Positions 11,257 to 21,476 of a DNA stretch of 64,000 nucleotides are shown here, in pieces (position 1 is the stretch's first letter; every line of letters starts with the position of its first letter). Made by a program: the position numbers and the translations under genes. The DNA comes from Papilionanthe hookeriana x Papilionanthe teres (taxonomy: Eukaryota; Streptophyta; Magnoliopsida; Asparagales; Orchidaceae), in assembly GCA_022702705.1 (NCBI GenBank), contig CM040430.1:75643239-75707238 (forward strand), in the 5' to 3' direction. Below the pieces are notes generated by a model. That model had not been told where the DNA came from. It saw nothing but the letters and a program-made list of their open reading frames with translations, and did not search any database.

Positions 11257-11847
11257 AAATCCTCGAGATTGGAACAAGTTTCCATTTCTCATTAAATCCT
11301 CGAGATTGGAACCAGTTTCCATTTCTCATTAAATCCTCGAGATTGGAACCAGTTTCCATTTATCATTAAATCCTCGAGATTGGAACCAATTTCCAATTCT
11401 CATTAAATCTTCGAGATTGGAACCAGTTTCCAATTCTCATTAAATCCTCGAGATTGGAACCAGTTTTCAATTCTCATTAAATCTTTGAGATTGGAACCAG
11501 TTTCCATTTCTCATTAAATCCTCGAGATTGGAACCGGTTTCCAATTCTCATTAAATCCTCGAGATTCGACCAGTTTCCAATTCTCATTAAATCCTCGAGA
11601 TTGAAACCAATTTCCATTTATCATTAAATCTTCGAGATTGGAACCAGTTTCCATTTCTCTTTAAATCTTCGAGATTGGAACCAATTTCCAATTCTCATTA
11701 AATCTTTGAGATTGGAACCAGTTTGCAATTCTCATTAAATCTTTGAGATTGGAACCAGTTTCCATTTCTCATTAAATCCTCGAGATTGGAACCAGTTTCC
11801 AATTCTCATTAAATCTTCGGGATTGGAACCAGTTTCCATTTCTCATT
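11257..11847 (+). repeat. 37-bp tandem repeat, 16 units, in the 3' UTR
   Basis: Sixteen head-to-tail units of 37 bases (one is 36) share AAATCCTCGAGATTGGAACC plus AGTTTCCAATTCTCATT. Each contains the dyad TGGAA-CCAGT-TTCCA, extended to ATTGGAA/TTCCAAT in about half the units. The units are nearly uniform, suggesting recent amplification. They are homologous to the divergent hairpin units that follow and to the array in element 2. In Ogre/Tat elements 3' UTR tandem arrays are known to vary fast and to seed satellites. Confidence 0.95.
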
Positions 11848-12125
11848 AAACCTTCGAGACTGGTACCAAATTCCAGTTCTCTCCTTTCGAGGTCGGTATC
11901 AAATTCTGACTCTCTTTCCAAGATTGATACTAAATTCCAATTTTTCCTTTCGAGACTGGAACCCGATTCCAGTTCTCTTTAAACTTTCGAGATCAGTACC
12001 TAAATTCTGACTCTCATTCTTTTCAATCGATACTTAAACTCCAATTCTCACTCCAAGGCTGGTACCTAAATTCCAGCTCTCTTCGCAATCCTGAGGTTGG
12101 AGCGTAGGTTCCAATTCTCATTTCA
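11848..12125 (+). repeat. Divergent hairpin units of the 3' UTR array
   Basis: About eight units of roughly 33 bases keep the frame CGAGA-stem-TACCTAAATT-stem-CTC. Stem arms differ but stay complementary, for example ACTGG/CCAGT (11,861-11,879), TCAG/CTGA (11,993-12,010), GCTGG/CCAGC (12,058-12,076) and ACTGGAA/TTCCAGT (11,956-11,974). They match the element 2 array in type. Confidence 0.8.
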
Positions 12126-12456
12126 AATCCAGATTTCCTTGAATTGATTCTAAATTAAACCCCAACCAAAATTGAAACTCAGAACAAATCGAAATATAAT
12201 CTCACACATTAAAACTTGAAATATAAAATAAAACGAAATCTAAATTAAATTTCCCCAGATCTTATGATCTGGAATTCACCTCCTTTTCCTCTTTCCCAGC
12301 GAGAGTTCAGGGATCTCCAGTCTTGGAGATATACTCGATACTCCCAGTGGAAATTTGTTTCTACTCTATTCTAAGTGTGTCACTTAGACGTTTGTGTTGG
12401 TTTTGTAGATCTCTTCGGTCAACACCAATACGTGCGGTGTGTTTGGTTAGTACACC

Positions 12457-12476
12457 ACACTTATTGGGGGTCCATT
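12457..12476 (+). other. Polypurine tract region before the 3' LTR, element 1
   Basis: ATTGGGGGTCCATT lies directly before the LTR start TGTTGACC. Element 2 has the same bases at 30,019-30,032 in reverse. In retroelements this tract survives RNase H and primes plus-strand DNA. The 18 bases at 12,457-12,474 are complementary to leader 110-127, with one G-U pair. Confidence 0.8.
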
Positions 12477-12480
12477 TGTT

Positions 12481-12501
12481 GACCTCATTTTTGATGAGGT
12501 C
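12481..12501 (+). other. LTR-terminal hairpin
   Basis: GACCTCAT (12,481-12,488) pairs perfectly with ATGAGGTC (12,494-12,501) around TTTTG. In both LTRs of element 2 the 8-bp stem is unchanged while the loop differs (29,994-30,014 and 46,255-46,275). It starts four bases inside the LTR end. Confidence 0.7.
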
Positions 12502-12999
12502 TTTTCTCTTCTCTATATTTAGTACTTAAGATCTAGCCTTACGCTTTCCCTTTGACTATCTTAGAGGATTAAAAATGGGACCCACCACTTAGAAATTCAA
12601 ACACCTCTTAAGCTCCCTTCAAAGTTCATAAGTTTGATTGTAAACCCCCAAGTCACTTGGAGGGTTAAAATCAAATGTGGAGGTTTAAAAGATGAGTTCC
12701 CTATAAGACTCTTTGGCCTTAGGACTACCCTGGGTGGCTGGTCAGGTGAGGGTTGACTTGCACACACATTACACTTTCACACACATTCCAATCCTAAAAC
12801 CATTCATGGCTAGCTTTACTTCCTGACTCATGTAGGTAATTCATATGGATGGTCCCCAACCCCTAAGTCCTTGGCTAAGAGGGTTTGGAATAACATAGTG
12901 AATACCTTAAATGAGTCCTCTCATGGCTCTTATGGGCTTGACATGGCTTCATGGCTTAACCAAAGTGATTCCATTCTACTCAAACTGAGTCGATCTTCA

Positions 13000-14300
13000 T
13001 TTTTTCAAAATTTTAATTTTTGACCCCCAGGGCCCTACACCCACTAAACCTACCAAATACCCTCAGAATTGCCCAAATTTTGCAAAACTGCCTAAATTAC
13101 CCAAAATTCCTCAAAACCAATCCTAAACATTTCCTCCGCACTCAAATTGATCATCCATAGCCAAATATACCAAAATTTCCAAAAATACCCCCCAATACCC
13201 TCCAAATACCCAAAATGCCCTTCTTAGCCAAAAATTCCATTAATTCCAAAAATTCCTAGAAAATTCCAGAAAATCCCAAATATTCCAAATTTCATTTTGT
13301 TCCACTGTACCATAAGCCAATTTTTCATTTTAACCCACTTTAACCAAAACCCACAATTTGACCCATTCTTAACCCAAGTGGACCCAATGTCCCACTAAAC
13401 CAACCCAATTGACCTCAATTTTGGTCCAATTCAATTCAAAACTTCAATTCAATATCTCCAATGTTAATTTAGACCAAATCTAAGCCAAATTTGATTGACA
13501 TTTGGATTCAATTTCAATTTGAAGCCTAAAGCCCAACTTTGGCCCATGACTTAAACCTAGCCCAAACCAACCCAATTCAACTCCAATTAACCTCAAATCT
13601 TTTCCTAAACCATCCTAATATCCCCACAAAATAAAACACTAACAAGATTTGCCCCAAATTTGAACCTAAACTTCACCCAAGCCTAACCTAATGTCAAAAT
13701 CCCCATTTTTAGCCTAAACCCAAACCTAACCCAAATGGGCCCAAATCCCAAAATCAAAGCCCAACCAAAGTTGAAAAATCTTTATGACACTCCCATAAAC
13801 ATTTCTAAACATTAATTTTACATCAAATCCAACCTTAGCCCAACCTTAAACCAAGTTAGCCCAATTTGGCCAACTTTGGCCTCATTACCAAAAAGCACAA
13901 ATTGAACCCATTTCAACTACAAATGACACCAAACCTTTTCCAAATCACTCATGATACATCCCTAAACTAAACCCAACATTTATTTGGCATGGTCCTTCAC
14001 AAAACTTTCATCCAAAAGTCCATTTTAAAATCTAAAAGCCCACTCCCTTAAACCATTTTAAAAGCCCATCCAAAATGATTTAAAAAAAACCAAGACTTAT
14101 TCCAAAGCCCATGTGATATTGTCTCATCATGCCCACTTAATTAAAATCATCCTCTAAGTCCAAAAACCATCATTTTGATAAAACCAAAAAAAGCATCATG
14201 ACAAAACCAATCCAAAAAATCCAAAGTTTTCATAAATTCCAAATGACATTTTTATGAAATTGACCAAACCTTTTCCCAAGCCAAATGGAGCCATGAAGCC
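13000..14300 (+). other. G-poor, C-rich strand-skewed part of the LTR
   Basis: Over about 1.3 kb the plus strand is mostly A, C and T with few G, composed of loose repeats of CCCAAA, CCAAATT and AACCCAAA. The same bias is present in sense orientation in both LTRs of element 2 (28,300-29,460 and 44,520-45,730). No ORF or promoter motif is recognised. Confidence 0.7.
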
Positions 14301-14857
14301 ATGCATAAGCCACATACAAGCCATGGAAGCCACTTTCCACCTCACCAAGACATTAATGGGAAGAGGAGGGGGTTCTTTCTTAAACCTTCATTAAACCTTT
14401 TTAACTTCATTTATACTACACTTTAAACCAAGCTTAGCCACCTCACCATGAATGGAGACTTCACCACTCCAATTCAGCTTACCCAAATGATTCCCTAAGC
14501 CCAAAACCAGGTCATGGGAGGGTGCACCCAACCCATTTGCATGAGTTGACCAAACCAAGCCTAAAATGACCCTTCCCCCTTACCACTTAAATCAAGCTCC
14601 TTTACACATGTCAAGCCCCAATTGAACTCACCAGCTTCCACCCCTGACCCCACTGAGCCAGATGGTGACCTAACCCTGCCGGCCAGCAGCCTGGGTCGCC
14701 GGAAAACGCCATGGCCGAGAGCTTCATGTGAGCTAAAATTTTCAATTCTTCCTTGCTGAGTTGTCCTAGTCCAATTGAACACCATGGCTGTTCTTCTCTT
14801 GCATAGAGCAGCTAATCCCAAGCCTCAAACCCGCCCGGGAAGCCCTCCAGCCATGTC

Positions 14858-14865
14858 TATTTAAA
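14858..14865 (+). promoter_or_regulatory. Putative LTR TATA box, element 1
   Basis: TATTTAAA is conserved in place and sequence with element 2 (27,670-27,676 and 43,906-43,912, minus strand). CACTCTCTCAACC follows about 10 bases on. The distance to the conserved splice donor is 430 bases here and 424 in both element 2 LTRs. Confidence 0.6.
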
Positions 14866-15281
14866 CCCACCACTCTCTCAACCAAATGAGGTGATGAACC
14901 AGAACTAAACAAAAATCTGCCAAAATTGCTCCAGGACCTTCTCCTCACCTAGAGCACTTGATCCCCATTGGATTCCAGCCTCAATTTCCCCCAGCTGAGC
15001 TCAATTTCTGTGTTCAAATTTAAACCCAAAACCAGGACATTTCCAAAACCTCCACCAAATCAAAATCAAACTCACCCACACCTGCACAGGACCAAGAGAA
15101 GGAGTTCCCCAGTGAAAGCCCCCTCTCCAGGCCACCCATTTGCTCCAGCCTCCAAGCTTTGAAATCGGCTGTGGACACTTTCACACCTAGAAAATTCCCC
15201 AGAGCCAGAGACTTTTTCTGGAGCTTCCTTGGGTGCAATTGAAGGTGACACAACTCTCTGATTGAAGCTACACTTCTCAGA

Positions 15282-15294
15282 GCAAAGGTATGGA
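15282..15294 (+). promoter_or_regulatory. Putative 5' splice site in the LTR, element 1
   Basis: GCAAAG|GTATGGA at 15,282-15,294 fits the plant donor consensus (AG|GTATG). The GT is at 15,288-15,289. Both element 2 LTRs keep GCAAAG|GTATGA at the same distance from the TATA box (27,245-27,246 and 43,481-43,482 on the minus strand). The downstream 4.5 kb is AT-rich like plant introns. Confidence 0.5.
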
Positions 15295-15453
15295 TCATTC
15301 CTTCCTCCCAAGCTTCCAGTGATTCTCCATTTTATTTTACTTAATTTCATAACATGTAAGCTGTATGGATGTGTTCGTCTCTTCAAGATGAATCCATAGA
15401 GCATAAGAACAAGAAAATCCATTGAGAAATGAGAGAGTTCTTAGGGTTTTAGT

Positions 15454-15660
15454 GTGGACGGTCACGGGTGCACACCAGTCGTAGACGACGACCAGGCGCC
15501 GTCCGATCGAGCGTGTATCGCGTGGACGGTCCAGATTGCACCGGACCAGAGAACGTTACATGAACCGCGGGCCCCGAAGCGCTGAGTCAGATGGTGGCGT
15601 CGAATGGTAGTGCGACGCGTGGGCTTTCGGAGCTGCCGAGGTTGACGCAGCGCCGTGTGG
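15454..15660 (+). other. GC- and CpG-rich island in the LTR
   Basis: This 207-base segment is rich in CG dinucleotides and is flanked by AT-rich sequence. Counterparts exist at 26,878-27,090 and 43,086-43,345. Short inverted words such as GTGGACGGTC and GACGCGTGGG recur. No ORF is conserved between copies. It lies about 170 bases after the putative donor and would be the start of an intron or of the leader. Confidence 0.6.
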
Positions 15661-17479
15661 AAAAGTAGAAAAATAGGGTTTTTTCTATTTATTTAAATAC
15701 CCAAAACTTGGAAAATTCATATCTTTGTGTAGGAAAATCATAAAAATAAATTTAAAATATCCTCTCTCTCTCAGTGAACAGAGGAGAATAATGTGGAAAA
15801 GAAATCAAGTTATTTTGATGAGTATTTTATTTTTAATTAATTATTTACTCATTTCAGTATTTTGATTCTTCATTTGCATAGACAATTCACCATGGCATGA
15901 GACCATAGGGTTTTTGAAGCCTCTGACCTTGGGAACATTCCCTGAATTTTTCAAGGTCAGAGGCCATCTCTATGGAAAGTTATGTATTTTTCAAGTTTAT
16001 GTCACTATTTTTGGTATTTTAATTCCAATAATTAGCATATTGTCCAATAAATTCTAGAAAAATTTGGTGAAGTTTCTTGGGACCAGAGGACCCTATGATA
16101 ATTATATTTTAAATTAACTCATTAAGAATAATCCTAATTAGCCTAAATACCTAAAATTGAATTTTAATTAATTAGGGTTAACCATATAATAAAATAACTT
16201 GAAAATGATTCTCCACTGAACTTTAGGATCAGAGGAACCTCATATAATAATTTGATATCAATTGGAAATGTTTAGCCCCACTAAATGAATTAATTAAGTC
16301 ACATAACCAAAATTAAACTTTAAAAAATCAACTCCAAAAATACATTTCAAAAATTCACCAAATTGGTTTTGTGGGCTTTCTAGTATCAGATGAGTCTATA
16401 AAAATTAAAATTGTAATTTTCTAAAATTTTTCATTTTTAATGATATTTTTAATATTTTAATAATAAAAAAATAAAAATTATAAAAATAGTAAAAATCATA
16501 AAAATGTCATATTTCATATTCTAATCACTTAGGAACAAACCTAATATTTTTCTTAAGCCTCAAAGTAAAGATATTGAATTTTAAAACCTTAAGACAATTT
16601 TTAATATTAAAAAATGTATTTTTCCAACCTTTTCACTAGATTAATTCTAATAAATCAAAGAAAAATCAAAAAATTATAAAATTTGTTTATCTGAACTCCT
16701 TGAGGTTAGAGAAACTTAAGAAAAATATAATTTCATTTTTCAATTTTAATTTTATTTTATAATTAATTAATACTCTAAAACTCAAAATAATTATAATAAA
16801 TAAAAATATAATTTAAAAAATCACTAAAATTGGTCTAAATGGTCCTCTGGTCATTAGAAATATCCCATAATTTTCTTAAGGATAAAAGTTTTCCTTGGTC
16901 ATGTTGTTGATTTTCCATTGAAAACCCCTATTTTTCACTAAAATTAATTATATAAATAAATTAAATTCAGAAAAATCACATTTTCTCCTCTAATGTTTTA
17001 ATTGACATATGAGTGAAGTGACATAAAGATTTCAAGTTTATTTGAACTCAATTTAGTGAGTTATGAAATAAATAAGCCTAAAAGGGCATAAAGGTAATTA
17101 AAGAATTTAAACCCCTTTATTAAAATTTTAGGTTTAATTAAAATGGAGGGTAAAATATTTGATTTTAACTTTCTTAGATGATTGAAACTTTGGGAAATTA
17201 AAAGGATAGGAACCCATTAATCACTTTTAATAAACCAAAATGATACTTTAATTATTTAAACAAATTTAAATTTTGGAAGATTAATGAAAATTTGAATTAT
17301 TAAAAATAGGGATATAATTTGATAGGATATTAATTCTTTAATAAAATCCCTAAATAAATCATTTCAATAATATTTAACTCTTAATTAAGATTAAAATGAT
17401 AACCCAAACTAAGTAAATTAAAATTTTAAAAAATAAATAACCCTTAAATTAAAGAATAGTTCAAAATATTAAAAAATTT

Positions 17480-17640
17480 AATAATTAAATTAAATTAAAT
17501 TAAATTAAATTAAACTAAGTAAAAGTTAAATAAAAATTCAAATCAAATTAAATTTAAGTCATGTTAAATTAAAAAGTATTTAAATTAAATTAAACTAAAT
17601 TAAATTAAATCAAATTTAAATTAAATTAAGTTAACATCAT
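17480..17640 (+). repeat. TTAAA-type microsatellite in the LTR
   Basis: Runs of (AATTA)n/(TTAAA)n occur at 17,483-17,515 and 17,580-17,635. The equivalent places in element 2 are 24,905-25,100 and 41,105-41,305. Confidence 0.8.
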
Positions 17641-19833
17641 TCAACAATAAAAGTAAAACAAATTTAAAATATTAAGATCACTTAAAGTATAAAGATTTAA
17701 ACTAAAAATAATTTGAACAATATTCCAAAATTGAAATTATTAATTAAAACCTCATAATTAAACTGAATCACTTTAAACTTTTAACTCAAACTTCAAATTA
17801 AGAATGATTAAAATTCTCAACAAACCAACTTGCCCTTAAAGGCTTTATTTATTATAACTCTTAAACGGAGTATTAAATGAGATGTCACTTCATTCATCAG
17901 GTAATCAAATATCCAAATTCACTGAGCAACAGACAAAGCTTAACTAAACTCCTGGATGATTAATTCACCTGTGCAACTAAATTTACTTGGACTCAAAGTA
18001 ATCTCAGAAATATTGAAAAGATGTTTAGGACTCGTCCTAAACACTTTCTTAATATGATGAGATGTTTTTAGAAGAACAATTGAATTTAATTTTTCTTTGA
18101 TGAAGAAAATCATCCTTAAACAAAACACAAGAACCTAGACGTCATAGGAATTTACTAGCAATCCGATTAGGATTTTGGTAGACAACCAAAACCTTACCTT
18201 GTCTTTACCTAGGTAATTGTTGCAAAATATTTAAATTCTCTGACATGTGTTTTAAGTGCAGCTTGGAATGACGGGAAGACCCTCCAGGTACGCTTTTATT
18301 TTATTGCAATTTATTTTATTGCAATTTACTTACATGCACTGCGCTTTACTTTTCTTGCATGTTAAACAAGATTGTTGCATGAAAACTGAAACCTTTAGAA
18401 TAGTTACAAAACTGAAACCAAAACTGAATTAAAAGTCACCCCAAAATAAAATTCACCACCACAACATTCCAAAATATAAAACAACTCAAAATTTAATCAC
18501 AAACAGAACAACAAAACTACAATTGCAACTAAATTAAAACGTCTCGTTGAATGATCGGGAATACCTCTAATGATGTAACCCCCGTATTGCTAACGGGATT
18601 TCCCACAGTCTAAATGAAAGTATGGAACTCATTCAGTTGAGTTTAGCAAATTCATTTGGACTAAGTGTATTCGATGAAAATAACGGTGCCGGGATGACGA
18701 AACTGTGGGATCTTAATCGGTTCTATTTAAACTTCTTTAAGATTTGTTTTAATTAAAATATTAAAAATATTTGGACTTTAAGATTTATAAACCAAAACAC
18801 TTATCTCATCTCCTGATTATCATTTTCTAAAACTAAAACATCTGCAACAACAAAGAGCTTGGAGCACAGAGGGCAGCACGGCCATCATCATCAGCAAAAC
18901 TCGGTTTTACATCAGCTAAACTTTCTTTAGAATTAAATAACCAAGCCATAGGACTTCGAGGTAGTTTGCCTAGTGCAACATAAATCCTCAACTCTTCGTT
19001 AGGGATTTGCATGATCATGTCATGTAAATTAAGCCCTAACTGGTCTTAGGACTCCGAGGTTGTCGTTTGGTATGACATAAACCCTCACATCTTCGAGGCT
19101 ATTTATATGATTATGTCATATAAATATAAGTCCTAATTAACTAAAATTGGCAAGATTGAAACATTAAGTGAACTCTCAAATTGAAGCCAAACGATAGGAT
19201 AGTTTGGGAAGTTGCCAAGATTCTTCTTGGATCCTCAGCTTTTCCTACTTCTCTTCCTTTGGACTCCTGAAATTAACTGTTCCAAATTTGATCCATTCCC
19301 AATTGAAATATCCAAAATTCAATTCATTTGAAACCTTAAACTTTGAAATTCTTGAGAGCAAAACCACTGATCATTACCGAGAGTTTTCTTAAATGATTCC
19401 CATCATTTAAGATGTAATTAACTGTAGGGGCTTGCCCTTATAGGGAACTTTAAGAACCCAGGTAATATAAACCCTGCTTAATTCCTTTGTATTAAGCAGA
19501 GGAACTTGTCGGCTTATAAAATTGGTTCGCAGACCAAATGGATGTCACAAATCTTTTAGTTTATTTAAACCGAGCTCCATCATCAAGCAGTGTGTCTATT
19601 CTTCGGGATAGATACATGGTTTGTGATGCGGTGCTCGTTTATATAAACTATTTGGGATGTGAGATCGGTTTGATTTCATATCTTAAAATTTTCAAACTTA
19701 AAACTATTTTCAAAATCAAATACTTCTTTATAAATTATATATTTAAATTAAACTTAAAATCCAAAAAATTCGCTGACAACTTCTGTAGGCGACCCCTTTT
19801 CAAAACACAACCTAAAAATTTGCCGACAGGGGT

Positions 19834-21476
19834 GTCTTATTCATAAGCTAAGAAATGGTGGCCAATTGACTAAACCGTGGGTGCAAGGTGGTTCCTAAGT
19901 GAAGGGAAGTTAGGGACAGAGGTCTAATGAGAGTGAACCAACTTGGATTGGTGAAATTTTTAGGATTTGGCTCCATATGTGGCTCTCAGGTTTGGCGTTG
20001 TTGCCAGCAATGGTAGCGAACCAGGCCAGAAGAGGTCACCATCTGATTGTGGGAGGTCAAGCGTGGAGAATTATGAAGCTGATTGGGTCCAAGAATGGGT
20101 AAGTGTGTTGAATCAAAACAGAAAAGGGTTTATGTTAGAATTGGGTTTTACATGGGCTAGGCTCATGGAAATTAGTTTCAGTGGCTCACTAAGGTGCCTA
20201 GGCCTGGTGACCAGCCTTGGAGCTTGAATTATTAAGTCCCTATCGTAGAGATTAAGGCTTAATCATTAATTAGTGTGAGCCATTGGAAGGGTTAAATGAT
20301 TGGGGGGAATCATTAATGGACTTCCTCCTTTTGCAACTTAAGGAATGGTGGCTCACATGAAGCTCACACATGGCTTCATGACATATATTTGACTTAGGCA
20401 AAGTCATAGGGTTCGCCTATGGCTCAAGCATGGCTCATGCATGGCCTTCATGGCATGCATTAAAGAGGACTGGTGTAAATTCCAAGTCCTTGAAAATATT
20501 TTCATGAATTCTAATTTTGGGTTGATTATTCATGGAATTTTGGACTTTGCATTTAATCAAATTGATCAACGGAAGGACGATTTTTTTATCATGTTGTCTT
20601 AGATTTAAAAGGATTTAGAAAATAGGCTTGGATTAGTGGGGTTTTAAATTTGATTATGAAATGGATGGACTTGGGCTTGGATGTTGGGCTTTTTTTTATT
20701 TTTCATGATGGAATTTAGTACTTGGGCAAGGTTAATTTTGGGTTTGTTATGAGGGCTCCATCTTGGTGAATTTTGAGTTTAGAGTGGGCTTGAGTAGATT
20801 TGGTCATGGGCTTGAAATTGGATTGCTTGGACTTGGATTTAGATGACTTAGTTTGGATTTCAAGTTTGGTGGGATTAGGTTTAATTTTGGATTTTTCTGG
20901 ACCAAAAATAAATTTGGTGAATTTTTGTGGATTTGATGGCTAGGACTGGTTTTGGTGAATTTGTTGAGAATTTGGCTAGCTTGGGAATTTTGGGGGATTT
21001 TGAGGTAGTTTGGACATTTTTGGTAAAAATTGAGTGACTTGGTAATTTTTGGGCAAAAATGGGGTAATTTGGGAATTTTGGTAATTTTAGAAATTTACAG
21101 AGGTTTTGGGTGATTTTAATAGGTCTTCGCGCACATGGGTGAGGCATGTGAGTAGGAGGTGTATGGGGGTGTAATGAGTGTTGTGATGTGTATGGTGAGG
21201 TGTGATGATGTGAATGTGTAAATAAGAATTTCTCTATGGCATATAACTCTATAGGAGCTCTCTTTGAGCTATTATGTTGATTTAAACCAGCACGAGCAAA
21301 TATCGAGAGTTTGAGACCACCCATGTGAAACTTCGTAAAAGAGCTAATAAGCGGCTAGAACTCCTAAATGGGTGGGTCTCATCAGTATTCCTCAAGGATA
21401 GTCAATAAGAAAGTTCTATAGCTTGATCCTAAGTTCTAAGGCAAGATTTTGGACCTCACCAAAAATGGGATCAACA
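19834..21476 (-). mobile_element. Truncated minus-strand LTR of a third Tat-like element
   Basis: The right end matches the start of the family LTR in reverse: GACCTCACC...ATGGGATCAACA with the upstream words GATAGTCAA and GATCCTAAGTTCTAA seen also at 29,940-30,018. The G-rich 20,500-21,120 part mirrors the skewed U3 of the other LTRs. What follows at 21,477 is not a polypurine tract but element 3 leader sequence. This is therefore the outer end of a 5' or solo LTR inserted into element 3. The left part appears interrupted by element 1. No gene is seen. Confidence 0.7.

Larger units (their letters stand above)
1..19828 (+). mobile_element. Tat/Ogre-like Ty3/gypsy LTR retrotransposon, element 1 (5' LTR outside window)
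   Basis: Order on the plus strand is leader, leader ORF1, gag, protease, RT, RNase H, archaeal-type RNase H, integrase, ALKBH-like ORF, repeat-rich 3' UTR, polypurine tract and 3' LTR. Two RNase H domains between RT and integrase are the hallmark of the Tat lineage. The window opens inside the leader: its first bases do not match the LTR end at 19,828, so the 5' LTR must lie upstream. All ORFs carry stops or frameshifts. The 3' LTR is followed by GGGGT (19,829-19,833), the expected target duplication, whose partner would be upstream of the window. Element 2 is a second member of the same family on the other strand. Confidence 0.93.
12477..19828 (+). mobile_element. 3' LTR of element 1 (7,352 bp)
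   Basis: It starts TGTTGACC and ends GCCGACA; both ends match the element 2 LTR. The 5' terminus forms a hairpin (12,481-12,501). The U3-like part (to about 14,890) is C-rich and G-poor on this strand, then come a TATA box, a splice-donor-like site, a GC-rich island, and a very AT-rich 4-kb tail with TTAAA repeats. If transcription starts near the TATA box, the U5/leader portion would be nearly 5 kb, which is unusually long. ORFs seen inside are not conserved in the element 2 LTRs. Confidence 0.93.

Noticed and set aside
13660..13760. Telomere-like CCCTAAA words
   Set aside because: Words such as AAACCCAAACCTAACCC are irregular and part of a general C-rich bias; there is no tandem CCCTAAA.
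14968..15422. Overlapping ORFs of 60-116 codons in the element 1 LTR
   Set aside because: Their frames are not shared with the equivalent parts of the element 2 LTRs, and no domain or codon pattern supports them.
19538..19846. 102-codon ORF at the end of the element 1 LTR
   Set aside because: It crosses the LTR end at 19,828, and the element 2 equivalent (22,798-23,049) is open on the opposite strand only; no conserved coding frame.
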